A stretch of DNA of 13,379 nt from Chloroflexi bacterium UBA6265 (GTDB lineage: Bacteria > Chloroflexota > Chloroflexia > Thermomicrobiales > UBA6265), in contig DJVD01000198.1 of assembly GCA_002440805.1 (NCBI GenBank), positions 1 to 13,379 on the forward strand, in the 5' to 3' direction. The notes below the pieces were generated by a model that worked only from the letters and a program-made list of their open reading frames with translations, was not told the origin of the DNA and searched no databases. Within the stretch, counting starts at the first letter, position 1. Each line of letters opens with the position of its first letter. The translations under genes and the position numbers were made by a program. This document shows positions 7,425-13,379 of this stretch, piece after piece.

Positions 7425-10025
7425 CTATGCTGGCGGTTTGTCGGGAAGTTTCGGTTCCCACGCTCGCAGCTCTGCGAGGATTTCCTCAAACGTCATGGAC
7501 CGTCCCCGGTCATATTGTGCTGCAAACTCGGCTTCGCTAATCTGCTGGTTCAGTACGCGCAGCAGGAGCTCGTGCTCTCCTCGCACGAGCTCCTCGCGAA
7601 CTATTCCGTTGCGCTCGACCAGGTTGTCTGCCGCACCCACAAACCAAGCAGCGCGTTCCGGTTCCTGGAACGCAACGGCAACGTCTCCCAGGTAGTCCAG
7701 ACTCTGAACCAGATCAAAAACATCTCCACATCGTTCAGACCACTCAATGGCTTCCAAAAGAATCCCAAGCGCCTCTGTTGGGCGGTTCTCAATAAGCGCC
7801 ACGTGACTCAAAAGAATCAAGCTACCACTCACTCCCCCAATAGAGCCGATCTCACGCGAAGATGCCAGGGCTTTCTCGGCCATCACTCGCGTTTCAACGG
7901 GATCGCCCTTGCGACACGCGACGATACCCCGCATGACCTGAACGTGAGGAATTTCGCAAAGGCTGTGCAGTTCCTGATTGAGGTGCTCCGCCCGTATCAC
8001 TAGCTTCTCCGCCAAATCAAACTCGCCGCGGCGGGAATAATAGAATCCGAGTCGCCGGGAGAACTGTGCCTCAAACCAGGTGAGGTCATTTTGCTTGGCC
8101 AAACGAACCGCTTCCTGCATATGAGTGAAGGCCGAGTCCCAATCCCCCAATCTCTGCGAAATGGTGGCGAAAAGTGCTGGCTGATGCGTAATGTGCGCCG
8201 GATAGTTTCCCATTGCAGCAATCTCCCGGGCCTCTTCAATCAATGGTTTGGATTGCTCGATGCGGCTGGCATACACCATGTTCACGGCCTGAAAGTACAG
8301 CGCCATCCAAAGTAATTCGGAGGCATCGACCTGCCGTGCAACAGCCTCGGCTTCTTGCAGCATCGCAATGGACCCGGCCGTATCGTCCGAAAGCAGCCCA
8401 ACGATACCCATACCCACAAGCGCCTTCGCCCGCGCAACCGATGGTGCCTCATTCGCCGGCTCCATTAGCAGGGCACCGGTTTCCGACCGTGCTTCATCAA
8501 AGTGGCCGTGAAGTCCTCGGAACGAGGCAAGGGATCCCGAAATCTCCAGGGCATCATGCACCAGACCGTGATGCTTTAACCAACTCACATGCTCGCTGAG
8601 ATTTTGCGATTCGGCAGCAAGCAGGTTGAGCGTGGCCACGAGGTTGGGTCGGAGATGAACAAACGTGGCACTCTGGGCCAAAGGTATTGCCCATTGCGAA
8701 TGAGCGCGCAGCCGAACGGCCTCTTCTTCCCCTAGGGCCCGTAGTTGCTCAAGACCGTACTCTCGCACACCAAACAGCATGCGATACCGGATTTGACCGT
8801 CAGCGTCTTCAAACGCTCGCAACAGGCTGCTATCCACCAAATCTTCGATTGAATCAATGATCTCTTCACCGAAAAGCTGGCGTTGAAGAGAGATCACTGC
8901 AATTGCAGTCTCATAAGTACACCCGGATGGAAATATGGAAAGTCCTCTGAACGCAAATTGAGCCGCCGCCGAAAGATGTTCGCAGCTCCACGCGATGGTA
9001 TCTCGCATGGTGCGGTGTCGAGGAGACACATCGTTGGAAGATCTGGTGAGAAGCGGAAGTTGGGGATTCAGTTGGCCCGACAACGCCTTCACCGGGCTCA
9101 CACGTACCCTTGCGGCGGCCAGCTCAATCGCAAGCGGTACACCCTGCAAGCGGCCAACGATCTCCACGATGGCCGGAACTGTATCCTCACTCGGTTCAAA
9201 CCTGGAATCGGCAGCACGTGCCCGTTCAACAAAGAGCCGAACGGCATCATTGCGCATGATGGAACCGATGTCCGATGCCGTAGGTAAATCGAACGGGTCG
9301 ATCGGAAATACATGTTCTGCTACAAGGCGGAGAATGATTCTGCTGGTAGCGAGTAATTTGATGCTGGTACATGCAGCCAATATCCAGGCTATGTCTTGGG
9401 CAGCAGTTACCAGATGTTCCATATTGTCCAAAACTATGAGGAGCTTCCGATCTCTTAATGCAATCGGAAGCGCGATGCGCAAGTCAGCATCAGAGTGTTG
9501 GGGGACACCGAGCCGAATGGCGATTGTCGAGAGAAGCATTTGCGGATGCAGCACTGGAGCGAGGTCGACGAAAAGTATGTCGGTATCCATGTGTCGGCTT
9601 AGCTGATGGGCCACCTCAATAGCGACCCGCGTTTTACCCACACCACCCGGCCCGGTAAGTGTCAGTAAACGCACATCCTCCCTGGTGATGATCTCCAGGA
9701 TGCTTTCAATCTCTTCAGTGCGACCGATAAACGCCGTGAGGCTGATTGGCAAGTTGGTGGAATCTACAGGAGGTTGTATCGTAAACGCGAGGTTTTCTGA
9801 TCTCGCCTGTAAGAGCTCAGATCTGTGGGCATCGTCCAGATTAAGACCATCGGCAATCATGCGCACGGTTTCGAGTCTTGGCGTACGTCGGGCTCCTCGT
9901 TCCAGATCGCTTATTCCACGTGCACTGAGGCCGGTACGTTCGGCCAGTGCATCCTGAGAAAGTCCCGCGGCTTCGCGAAACTGCTTCAGTTTCGTCCCAA
10001 ACTGATGTTCGTGGCGCCGGGTCAT
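7425..10025 (-). CDS. XRE-family HTH / NB-ARC-like STAND NTPase / TPR transcriptional regulator
   Basis: This 866-residue protein has the layout of signal-transduction NTPases that bind DNA through a small N-terminal domain. The XRE helix-turn-helix spans about 6-62 (FREAAGLSQDALAERTGLSARGISDLERG). The NTPase follows: Walker A GPGGVGKT (125-132), Walker B KLLIVLDN (194-201), the sensor-like ATSR (226-229) and GVPLAIELAAAR (295-306) equivalent to the GLPL motif. A winged-helix-like stretch (AFRGLSIFPSG) comes next. The remainder is helical with TPR-like repeats rich in A-E-A-R and ending RAAWFVGAADNL...FAAQYDRGRSMTFEEILAEL, a tail typical of AfsR-like predicted ATPases. The ATG at 10025 is preferred over the GTG at 10031 because AGG lies seven bases upstream. 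The gene appears less GC-biased than its neighbours by eye. Ligand and target genes are unknown. Copies of a tiny membrane protein gene lie on both sides. Confidence 0.92.
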   Translation of the reverse strand: MTRRHEHQFGTKLKQFREAAGLSQDALAERTGLSARGISDLERGARRTPRLETVRMIADGLNLDDAHRSELLQARSENLAFTIQPPVDSTNLPISLTAFIGRTEEIESILEIITREDVRLLTLTGPGGVGKTRVAIEVAHQLSRHMDTDILFVDLAPVLHPQMLLSTIAIRLGVPQHSDADLRIALPIALRDRKLLIVLDNMEHLVTAAQDIAWILAACTSIKLLATSRIILRLVAEHVFPIDPFDLPTASDIGSIMRNDAVRLFVERARAADSRFEPSEDTVPAIVEIVGRLQGVPLAIELAAARVRVSPVKALSGQLNPQLPLLTRSSNDVSPRHRTMRDTIAWSCEHLSAAAQFAFRGLSIFPSGCTYETAIAVISLQRQLFGEEIIDSIEDLVDSSLLRAFEDADGQIRYRMLFGVREYGLEQLRALGEEEAVRLRAHSQWAIPLAQSATFVHLRPNLVATLNLLAAESQNLSEHVSWLKHHGLVHDALEISGSLASFRGLHGHFDEARSETGALLMEPANEAPSVARAKALVGMGIVGLLSDDTAGSIAMLQEAEAVARQVDASELLWMALYFQAVNMVYASRIEQSKPLIEEAREIAAMGNYPAHITHQPALFATISQRLGDWDSAFTHMQEAVRLAKQNDLTWFEAQFSRRLGFYYSRRGEFDLAEKLVIRAEHLNQELHSLCEIPHVQVMRGIVACRKGDPVETRVMAEKALASSREIGSIGGVSGSLILLSHVALIENRPTEALGILLEAIEWSERCGDVFDLVQSLDYLGDVAVAFQEPERAAWFVGAADNLVERNGIVREELVRGEHELLLRVLNQQISEAEFAAQYDRGRSMTFEEILAELRAWEPKLPDKPPA

Positions 10026-10040
10026 GAGCACGCCTATTGG

Positions 10041-10055
10041 TAAACTTCATGTTTA
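10041..10055. repeat. Short inverted repeat upstream of the NTPase regulator
   Basis: TAAAC and GTTTA flank a 5-base spacer about 16 bases before the ATG of the XRE-NTPase gene and overlap its candidate -10 box. XRE proteins often bind short dyads at their own promoters, so autoregulation is possible. Arms of five bases in AT-rich DNA can arise by chance. Confidence 0.3.
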
Positions 10056-10080
10056 GAGCCAGCATATCATGGCAGGTCGA
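10052..10080 (-). promoter_or_regulatory. Candidate promoter for the NTPase regulator
   Basis: On the minus strand, TCGACC (10080-10075) and TCTAAA (10057-10052) match the -35 and -10 consensus at four of six positions each, with a 17-base spacer. They lie about 27 bases upstream of the ATG at 10025. The match is modest, and the call rests mainly on position and spacing. Confidence 0.35.
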
Positions 10081-10177
10081 CTTTTCCTTATTGGGTTCTC
10101 ATATTTCTCGTGCCCGATACTCACCATAACCATACTGATTCTCTGCTCCGCAAATTAGTCTGCTGTTAGAACTCAGC

Positions 10178-10333
10178 ATGGGAACGTTTGCCGTCGGCAT
10201 CGCCGCCATGTTGGGGATCATGGGCGTACGGCAATGGAAGATGGGGTAACGAATTGCTGGCGGAATTAGCCTGGTGATCACCGCAGCCACGGTGATTGGC
10301 AGCATCGCCGGGGCATTGATCTACCTTCGGTAA
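10178..10333 (+). pseudogene. Degenerate second copy of the small two-helix membrane protein
   Basis: Reading in frame from ATG 10178 gives MGTFAVGIAAMLGIMGVRQW, then KMG, a TAA stop (10247-10249), then RIAGGISLVITAA through YLR and a final TAA at 10331-10333. It aligns codon for codon with the intact copy from 7143 for most of its length; 18 bases are identical (7193-7210 and 10228-10245). The internal stop replaces the Tyr codon TAC at 7212-7214, a single C-to-A difference. The frame after the stop is still open and still hydrophobic, so the loss is recent, or a 23-residue single-helix product is made, or the stop is read through. Recent pseudogene is the simplest reading. The first six codons of the intact copy have no equivalent here. 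Confidence 0.7.
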
Positions 10334-10355
10334 ATGAACGCCAGCAACAGGAATC

Positions 10356-11093
10356 TCACGAGCCAGTCAAAAGATTTCTCATTCGTGTGTCGTCTGTGGT
10401 GTTAAACACATCACGCATAGCCAGAGCGTAACCGGTACCGCGCATACTCTGAATGGTGAACGTGCTCTCGGCATCGGCCAGTTTGCGCCGAAGATGGCTC
10501 AAATGCACCTTCAGGGAATCCCGCACCCCGGCGTTATCAACGCCCCATACAGCCCTGGCAAGCCTCGCCGGGGATATGACCTCACCGGGTTCAGATGTCA
10601 ACGCATCCAGCAGCCGAAATTCTGTCGGAGTGAGCTGCACGCGCTTATTGTGAATAGTGAGTTCCTGACGACCAGACTTGAGGGTCATATCTCCGAAGTT
10701 GCGCACTTTGTCCAGCACTTCACCCTGATCGCCAAGCCTGCGCATGAGCGCATCAACGATCGCCAGGAACTTGGCTGCCGATCCGGTGGTAATCACTTCG
10801 TCGGCGCCGAGATGGAGCCATTCGATCTCGTATTTTTCTTCTACATCCCGAGAATAAACGACCAACGGGAAATCACTGGATTGCCGAATCGCCACGATTT
10901 CCGCCGAAATTTCTTCCGGCCACCTCCCATTTACGATCACCATCAGGCTGGCAGGAAAAACCCCACCCATTCTGCGCTGCCTGCCAATGTCTGTGACTTC
11001 GATAGTGGCTGTGGGCCAGTGCTTGTGCAGAACGTTGGCGATGGCGGACGCGGCGGATGCAGAGGAAACGGAATGGATGATTCGGGCTTTCAT
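10356..11093 (-). CDS. OmpR/PhoB-type winged-helix regulator with a degenerate receiver domain (copy 1)
   Basis: The 245 residues comprise a receiver-like N-terminus (about 1-120) and a C-terminal Trans_reg_C winged helix (about 130-226). The DNA-binding part shows LTPTEFRLLDALTSEPGEV (154-172), an alpha-loop with AVWGVDN, the recognition helix region VRDSLKVHLSHLRRKL (190-205), and the wing hairpin TIQSMRGTGYAL (213-224). The receiver keeps the fold signature LGADEVI...LMRR, but the N-terminal acidic pair is missing, the phospho-acceptor Asp position reads V-N (VIVNGR, 52-57), and the Lys normally after LGADxxxT is absent. Phosphorylation is therefore unlikely and no histidine kinase is nearby. 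The ATG at 11093 (after GGTG) is chosen over the overlapping GTG at 11096. It is paralogous to the gene at 12563-13285 and divergent from the exported-protein gene. Confidence 0.88.
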   Translation of the reverse strand: MKARIIHSVSSASAASAIANVLHKHWPTATIEVTDIGRQRRMGGVFPASLMVIVNGRWPEEISAEIVAIRQSSDFPLVVYSRDVEEKYEIEWLHLGADEVITTGSAAKFLAIVDALMRRLGDQGEVLDKVRNFGDMTLKSGRQELTIHNKRVQLTPTEFRLLDALTSEPGEVISPARLARAVWGVDNAGVRDSLKVHLSHLRRKLADAESTFTIQSMRGTGYALAMRDVFNTTDDTRMRNLLTGS

Positions 11094-11129
11094 CACATTG
11101 CACCGATCAGGGCCAATGGCCTTACATGT

Positions 11130-11240
11130 GGTTGACTTTTATAAGGATAAACCCTATTCCACCTGCTGTTTACTCCTACAAATGGAGAAAATTATCCTTT
11201 ACTTGATCTTAATCTAGTATACCATAAACAACACCTTCTC
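11130..11240. promoter_or_regulatory. AT-rich control region between regulator copy 1 and the exported-protein gene
   Basis: This stretch is strikingly AT-rich in a GC-rich window. It contains an 8-bp inverted repeat, AAGGATAA (11143-11150) and TTATCCTT (11192-11199), with 41 bases between the arms, and TTTACT twice, starting 29 bases apart (11169 and 11198). TATACT on the minus strand (about 11214-11219) resembles a -10 box for the regulator, but no good -35 is correctly spaced. The region is a likely divergent promoter/operator. The individual boxes are uncertain. Confidence 0.45.
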
Positions 11241-11255
11241 CACTAAACGGGAATT

Positions 11256-11273
11256 GTGAATACATCTATTCAC
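11256..11273. repeat. Perfect 18-bp dyad, candidate operator
   Basis: GTGAATA and its exact reverse complement TATTCAC flank a CATC spacer. Seven-base arms with a 4-base spacer are typical of a homodimeric repressor site. It lies in the divergent intergenic region, about 160 bases upstream of regulator copy 1 and 230 bases upstream of the exported-protein gene. Which protein binds it, if any, is unknown. Confidence 0.45.
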
Positions 11274-11401
11274 CTCGTGCACCTGGAGAGTGATCCTCCC
11301 AGAAGCACATGTACCGGTATCTTGCGGATAGTGAGAGAAATGTGTCAGGAGGTGGAGTGTTGAGGAATACATCATCCGATCCGGTCGCTTTGTCGCCGTA
11401 T

Positions 11402-11460
11402 CCAAAGTATCCGCGCTTTGGCGAGTGATGCAGCCTGACGTCAAAGGATTCCATCACTCG
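11402..11460 (+). promoter_or_regulatory. Two adjacent stem-loops in the leader of the exported-protein gene
   Basis: CCAAAG (11402-11407) pairs with CTTTGG (11416-11421) around an 8-base loop. The very next base begins a second stem, CGAGTGATG (11422-11430) with CATCACTCG (11452-11460), nine perfect pairs. Within the 21-base loop, CCT and AGG can add three pairs around GACGTCAA. The stems abut, so they could stack. No known riboswitch consensus is recognised. Confidence 0.45.
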
Positions 11461-11476
11461 TTATCTCCACATCGGG

Positions 11477-11498
11477 TTCCCTGCTGTAATGCGGGGAG
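11477..11498 (+). promoter_or_regulatory. Hairpin covering the ribosome-binding site of the exported-protein gene
   Basis: TTCCCTGC (11477-11484) can pair with GCGGGGAG (11491-11498) around a 6-base loop TGTAAT, eight pairs including two G-U. The 3' arm contains GGGGAG, the ribosome-binding site for the ATG at 11505. When folded, the stem would block initiation, a common translational control arrangement. Regulation by this hairpin is inferred. Confidence 0.5.
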
Positions 11499-11504
11499 AA
11501 CACC

Positions 11505-12473
11505 ATGAAAAAGCACATGACCCTCTATCGCCTCGTGACAGTGATAATGGCGCTATTCCTCAGCTTTGGGTCGCTGGGACTCAGTTCGGCACAGGCACCG
11601 GTGCCATCCACCGACATCAACGATCGTCTCTTCTTCTGCAACTTCACCAACCAACCCTCGCAGGGCAGCGTCGCCAATTGGTGGGCCAACGCTGTGCCCG
11701 CCGGTGTGGATTGCATTGATCTCTCGATCACCAACTCCCCGGAAACCTGCTCGCTTACGGCGACGTTCACCTCGTATGTGTACGCTTCCGTCAGCGGTCA
11801 ACCATTTACATATACCGACCGACTCAGCTGGTACGAAACTGACTCGGCGGGCGTGGTGATTCGAGCGTACGAGGGTGCGCCTCCCACAACCTGGGGGTCC
11901 ACGGCGTATGGCACCGGCTCGTTCACGGTCCAGTTCCCTGAAGACTACAACGGTGGCACCACCTGGGTGCTGATCAATTTCAACTCCCCGGAAAGTGACA
12001 TCGGCGTCGGCTTGAGCGATTACGACAAGGCCCACTGGCGAACCACCAGTCGCGGGATTGTCTACCCTATCAACACCAACTGCGCTGAGCCGGAACCAAC
12101 CTATGTCTATGGCTGCAGCCAGGGCTTTTACAAAAACAAGCCAGCCGGAATTGCAGAATTGAACTCGACGCTCGGGCAAATCGGGTTCACGACCAACGTG
12201 GAACCAGGCACCACCCTGATCAAGGTGATTAGCAACCCGAAGAAGTACGACGCGTACACCCGCCAACAGGTGACCGCGTACCTGAACTACGTGTATGTAC
12301 CCGGATTCGCCCTTGACGGCGGCACAATCCTCGCTGGCGGCTACGACCTGGCGACGCTGGAGTGGAACAACCACGGAGCAGCTGGCGATTACATCATCGC
12401 CGACTGCCCGCTTGACCAGTGCTTTCCAGGTCAGGGAGCTCCGTGCCCCGGAGATACTCTCCTGACGCAGTGA
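11505..12473 (+). CDS. Exported cysteine-containing protein with a GYWKNH-like motif
   Basis: The 322 residues start with a Sec signal peptide: MKKHMTLYR, a hydrophobic core (about 9-25) and a likely cleavage after SSAQA (31). The mature protein has eight Cys (45, 70, 82, 193, 204, 301, 306, 314), suggesting disulfides outside the cytoplasm. Residues 40-190 are rich in Thr, Ser, Tyr and Gly and look beta-stranded. From 202, YGCSQGFYKNKP is a variant of the GC-x-x-GYWKNH motif found in many secreted bacterial proteins. It is followed by QQVTAYLNYVYVPG (254-267), the matching later part of that module. The module's function is unknown to me. GGGGAG stands six bases before the ATG. There is no C-terminal anchor or sorting signal, so secretion or loose surface attachment is likely. 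Two paralogous regulators flank it, which hints at control by one or both. Confidence 0.82.
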   Translation: MKKHMTLYRLVTVIMALFLSFGSLGLSSAQAPVPSTDINDRLFFCNFTNQPSQGSVANWWANAVPAGVDCIDLSITNSPETCSLTATFTSYVYASVSGQPFTYTDRLSWYETDSAGVVIRAYEGAPPTTWGSTAYGTGSFTVQFPEDYNGGTTWVLINFNSPESDIGVGLSDYDKAHWRTTSRGIVYPINTNCAEPEPTYVYGCSQGFYKNKPAGIAELNSTLGQIGFTTNVEPGTTLIKVISNPKKYDAYTRQQVTAYLNYVYVPGFALDGGTILAGGYDLATLEWNNHGAAGDYIIADCPLDQCFPGQGAPCPGDTLLTQ

Positions 12474-12480
12474 GCAGAAT

Positions 12481-12507
12481 GTGGCCGGAGGCAATGCCTC
12501 CGGCCAC
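12481..12507. terminator. Bidirectional hairpin terminator between convergent genes
   Basis: The arm GTGGCCGGAGGC (12481-12492) and its exact reverse complement (12496-12507) form a 12-bp GC-rich stem with a 3-base AAT loop. It begins eight bases after the stop of the exported-protein gene and lies about 55 bases beyond the stop of regulator copy 2, so it can serve both. No T-tract follows on either strand. The call rests on stem strength and position. Confidence 0.7.
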
Positions 12508-12562
12508 CACCGTGATCGCCTTCATCACATCGCAGGCCGCCGCTGGCGTACTCGCGACGTGG

Positions 12563-13285
12563 CTACTCGACCGATGCCCCTGTGATGTCCGCAATCGGAT
12601 CACGGTCATACTGATCCACCAGGGCGTAACCGTTGCTCCGCACGCCTTGTATCGTGAAATCGCTCCCAGCCTCGGCCAGTTTGCGCCGCAGGCGGCTTAT
12701 ATGGACCTTGAGCGACTTCCGCACGGCAGCATTATCCATTCCCCAAATCGTACTCATCAGGTCGATCGAGGCCACACAACCGCTGTCAGCGGCCGCCAGG
12801 CTCTCCAGCAGGCGGAACTCGGTAGGTGTAACCGGCAACTTTTTGCTGCCGACACTGACCGCGCCACGGGCAACGTCGAACGTCAGATCCCCGACGGTAT
12901 GCATGCGGGCCAGTACCGGACCATGGGCCGTTGTCCTGCGCATGAGCGCGCCGACAATTGCCACCAGCCTGGCTGGAGAAACTGAACCGACCACGACGTC
13001 CGCACCCAGTTGCAGCCAGGCAATTTCGATTGGCTCCGGAATCTGCGGTGCGCTCACCACAATCGGGCAGCCGGATATCCGCCGGATGGCGACGATATCC
13101 GCCGAGGTGTGCTCCACGGTGTGATTGTGGAAAAGCAGGGCCAATGTCGGCGGGCGATACACCGAACTGCTGCTGCCGAAGTGGTCCGGGATGGGGACAA
13201 CACGCGCGAAGGGCCACTGGGCCACAAGTGCATCCTGAATCAGGGTCGCAAGCGGCTGGGGGCCCGCGACGATGTGAATTTCCAT
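12563..13285 (-). CDS. OmpR/PhoB-type winged-helix regulator with a degenerate receiver domain (copy 2)
   Basis: The 240 residues are clearly paralogous to the protein at 10356-11093. Shared blocks include SADIVAIRR, IEIAWLQLGAD, VAIVGALMRR, VTPTEFRLLESL, WGMDNAAVRKSLKVHISRLRRKLAEA and TIQGVRSNGYAL. The winged helix (about 130-222) looks intact. In the receiver part the phospho-acceptor position reads ALLFHN (49-54) instead of an Asp, the N-terminal acidic pair is AGP, and the conserved Lys after LGADVVV is missing, so it should not be controlled by phosphorylation. The ATG at 13285 is preferred because AAGGA precedes it by seven bases. The longer frame begins at a poor TTG at 13315. It converges with the exported-protein gene across a strong hairpin. 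No sensor kinase is in view. Confidence 0.88.
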   Translation of the reverse strand: MEIHIVAGPQPLATLIQDALVAQWPFARVVPIPDHFGSSSSVYRPPTLALLFHNHTVEHTSADIVAIRRISGCPIVVSAPQIPEPIEIAWLQLGADVVVGSVSPARLVAIVGALMRRTTAHGPVLARMHTVGDLTFDVARGAVSVGSKKLPVTPTEFRLLESLAAADSGCVASIDLMSTIWGMDNAAVRKSLKVHISRLRRKLAEAGSDFTIQGVRSNGYALVDQYDRDPIADITGASVE

Positions 13286-13379
13286 ACGTGGTTCCTTACA
13301 GAACACCGATCCCAAAGTCCCCCAGGTCTTTGAAATGATGTTGCTGCTTTGCGTTGCCCGTGGCCGGCGGAGTGAAAAG
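13286..13379. other. Upstream region of regulator copy 2, window edge
   Basis: These 94 bases lie upstream of regulator copy 2 and include its AAGGA ribosome-binding site (minus strand, about 13293-13297). I see no convincing promoter pair or gene before the window ends. Confidence 0.4.

Larger units (their letters stand above)
10026..10177. other. Divergent intergenic region upstream of the NTPase regulator
   Basis: This stretch separates the NTPase regulator start from the degenerate small-protein copy. It holds the candidate promoter and the inverted repeat listed separately. It is richer in A and T than the flanking genes. I see no convincing open reading frame. Confidence 0.45.

Noticed and set aside
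6683..7540. 285-codon plus-strand frame across the exporter start and small-protein region
   Set aside because: It is a low-complexity Arg/His/Asp-rich sequence antisense to the exporter, in a different frame from the conserved small protein, and it also overlaps the regulator's 3' end.
10099..10305. 68-codon minus-strand frame over the second small-protein copy
   Set aside because: It is the complement of the degenerate copy. Similarity to the intact copy is in the plus-strand frame.
11266..11457. 63-codon minus-strand frame in the divergent intergenic region
   Set aside because: It has no ribosome-binding site, domain or second copy to support it. The same bases form the paired stems of the exported gene's leader.
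11553..12494. 313-codon minus-strand frame opposite the exported-protein gene
   Set aside because: The plus strand has a signal peptide, ribosome-binding site and a recognisable motif. The antisense frame shows no domain and would run through the terminator hairpin.
1..13379. CRISPR array, insertion sequence, phage genes or rRNA
   Set aside because: No regularly spaced repeats, transposase, integrase, phage structural protein or rRNA-like stretch was seen on either strand.

Overview
The window most likely comes from a moderately GC-rich environmental bacterium, with Chloroflexota of the Thermomicrobia type as the best guess. Reasons are the Tat-exported family-5 solute-binding protein, the large XRE-NTPase-TPR regulator and the style of the ABC exporter. 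This is inference from protein style, not a phylogenetic result.

Left part (1-7051). The window opens inside a plus-strand membrane protein gene that ends at 1074. Facing it on the minus strand is an oligopeptide/dipeptide-type ABC importer operon, read from right to left: solute-binding protein (4963-3215), OppB-type permease (3163-2216) and OppC-type permease (2197-1232). It has a near-consensus promoter (TTGACA, 17 bp, TACATT), a pair of direct repeats just upstream of the -35, a structured leader, and a perfect 30-bp palindrome between the binding-protein gene and the permeases. No importer ATPase gene is present. Upstream, also on the minus strand, is a complete half-size ABC exporter (7051-5156).

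Middle (7052-10355). An 866-residue regulator (XRE DNA-binding domain, NB-ARC-like NTPase, TPR-like repeats) lies on the minus strand. It is bracketed by two plus-strand copies of a tiny two-helix membrane protein gene. The copy at 7125-7295 is intact with 56 codons. The copy at 10178-10333 keeps the reading frame but has TAA in place of a Tyr TAC codon. Both were found by reading the DNA directly.

Right part (10356-13379). Two paralogous OmpR-type winged-helix regulators, both on the minus strand, have receiver-like domains that lack the phosphorylation residues. They flank a plus-strand gene for a cysteine-containing exported protein. That gene has a long leader with three consecutive potential stem-loops, the last of which would bury its ribosome-binding site. 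A strong hairpin lies between the exported-protein gene and the second regulator, where the two converge.

Taken together, this is an importer operon and an exporter followed by an accessory segment of one-component-style regulators and small or exported envelope proteins. That the regulators control the adjacent envelope genes is inferred from position only.
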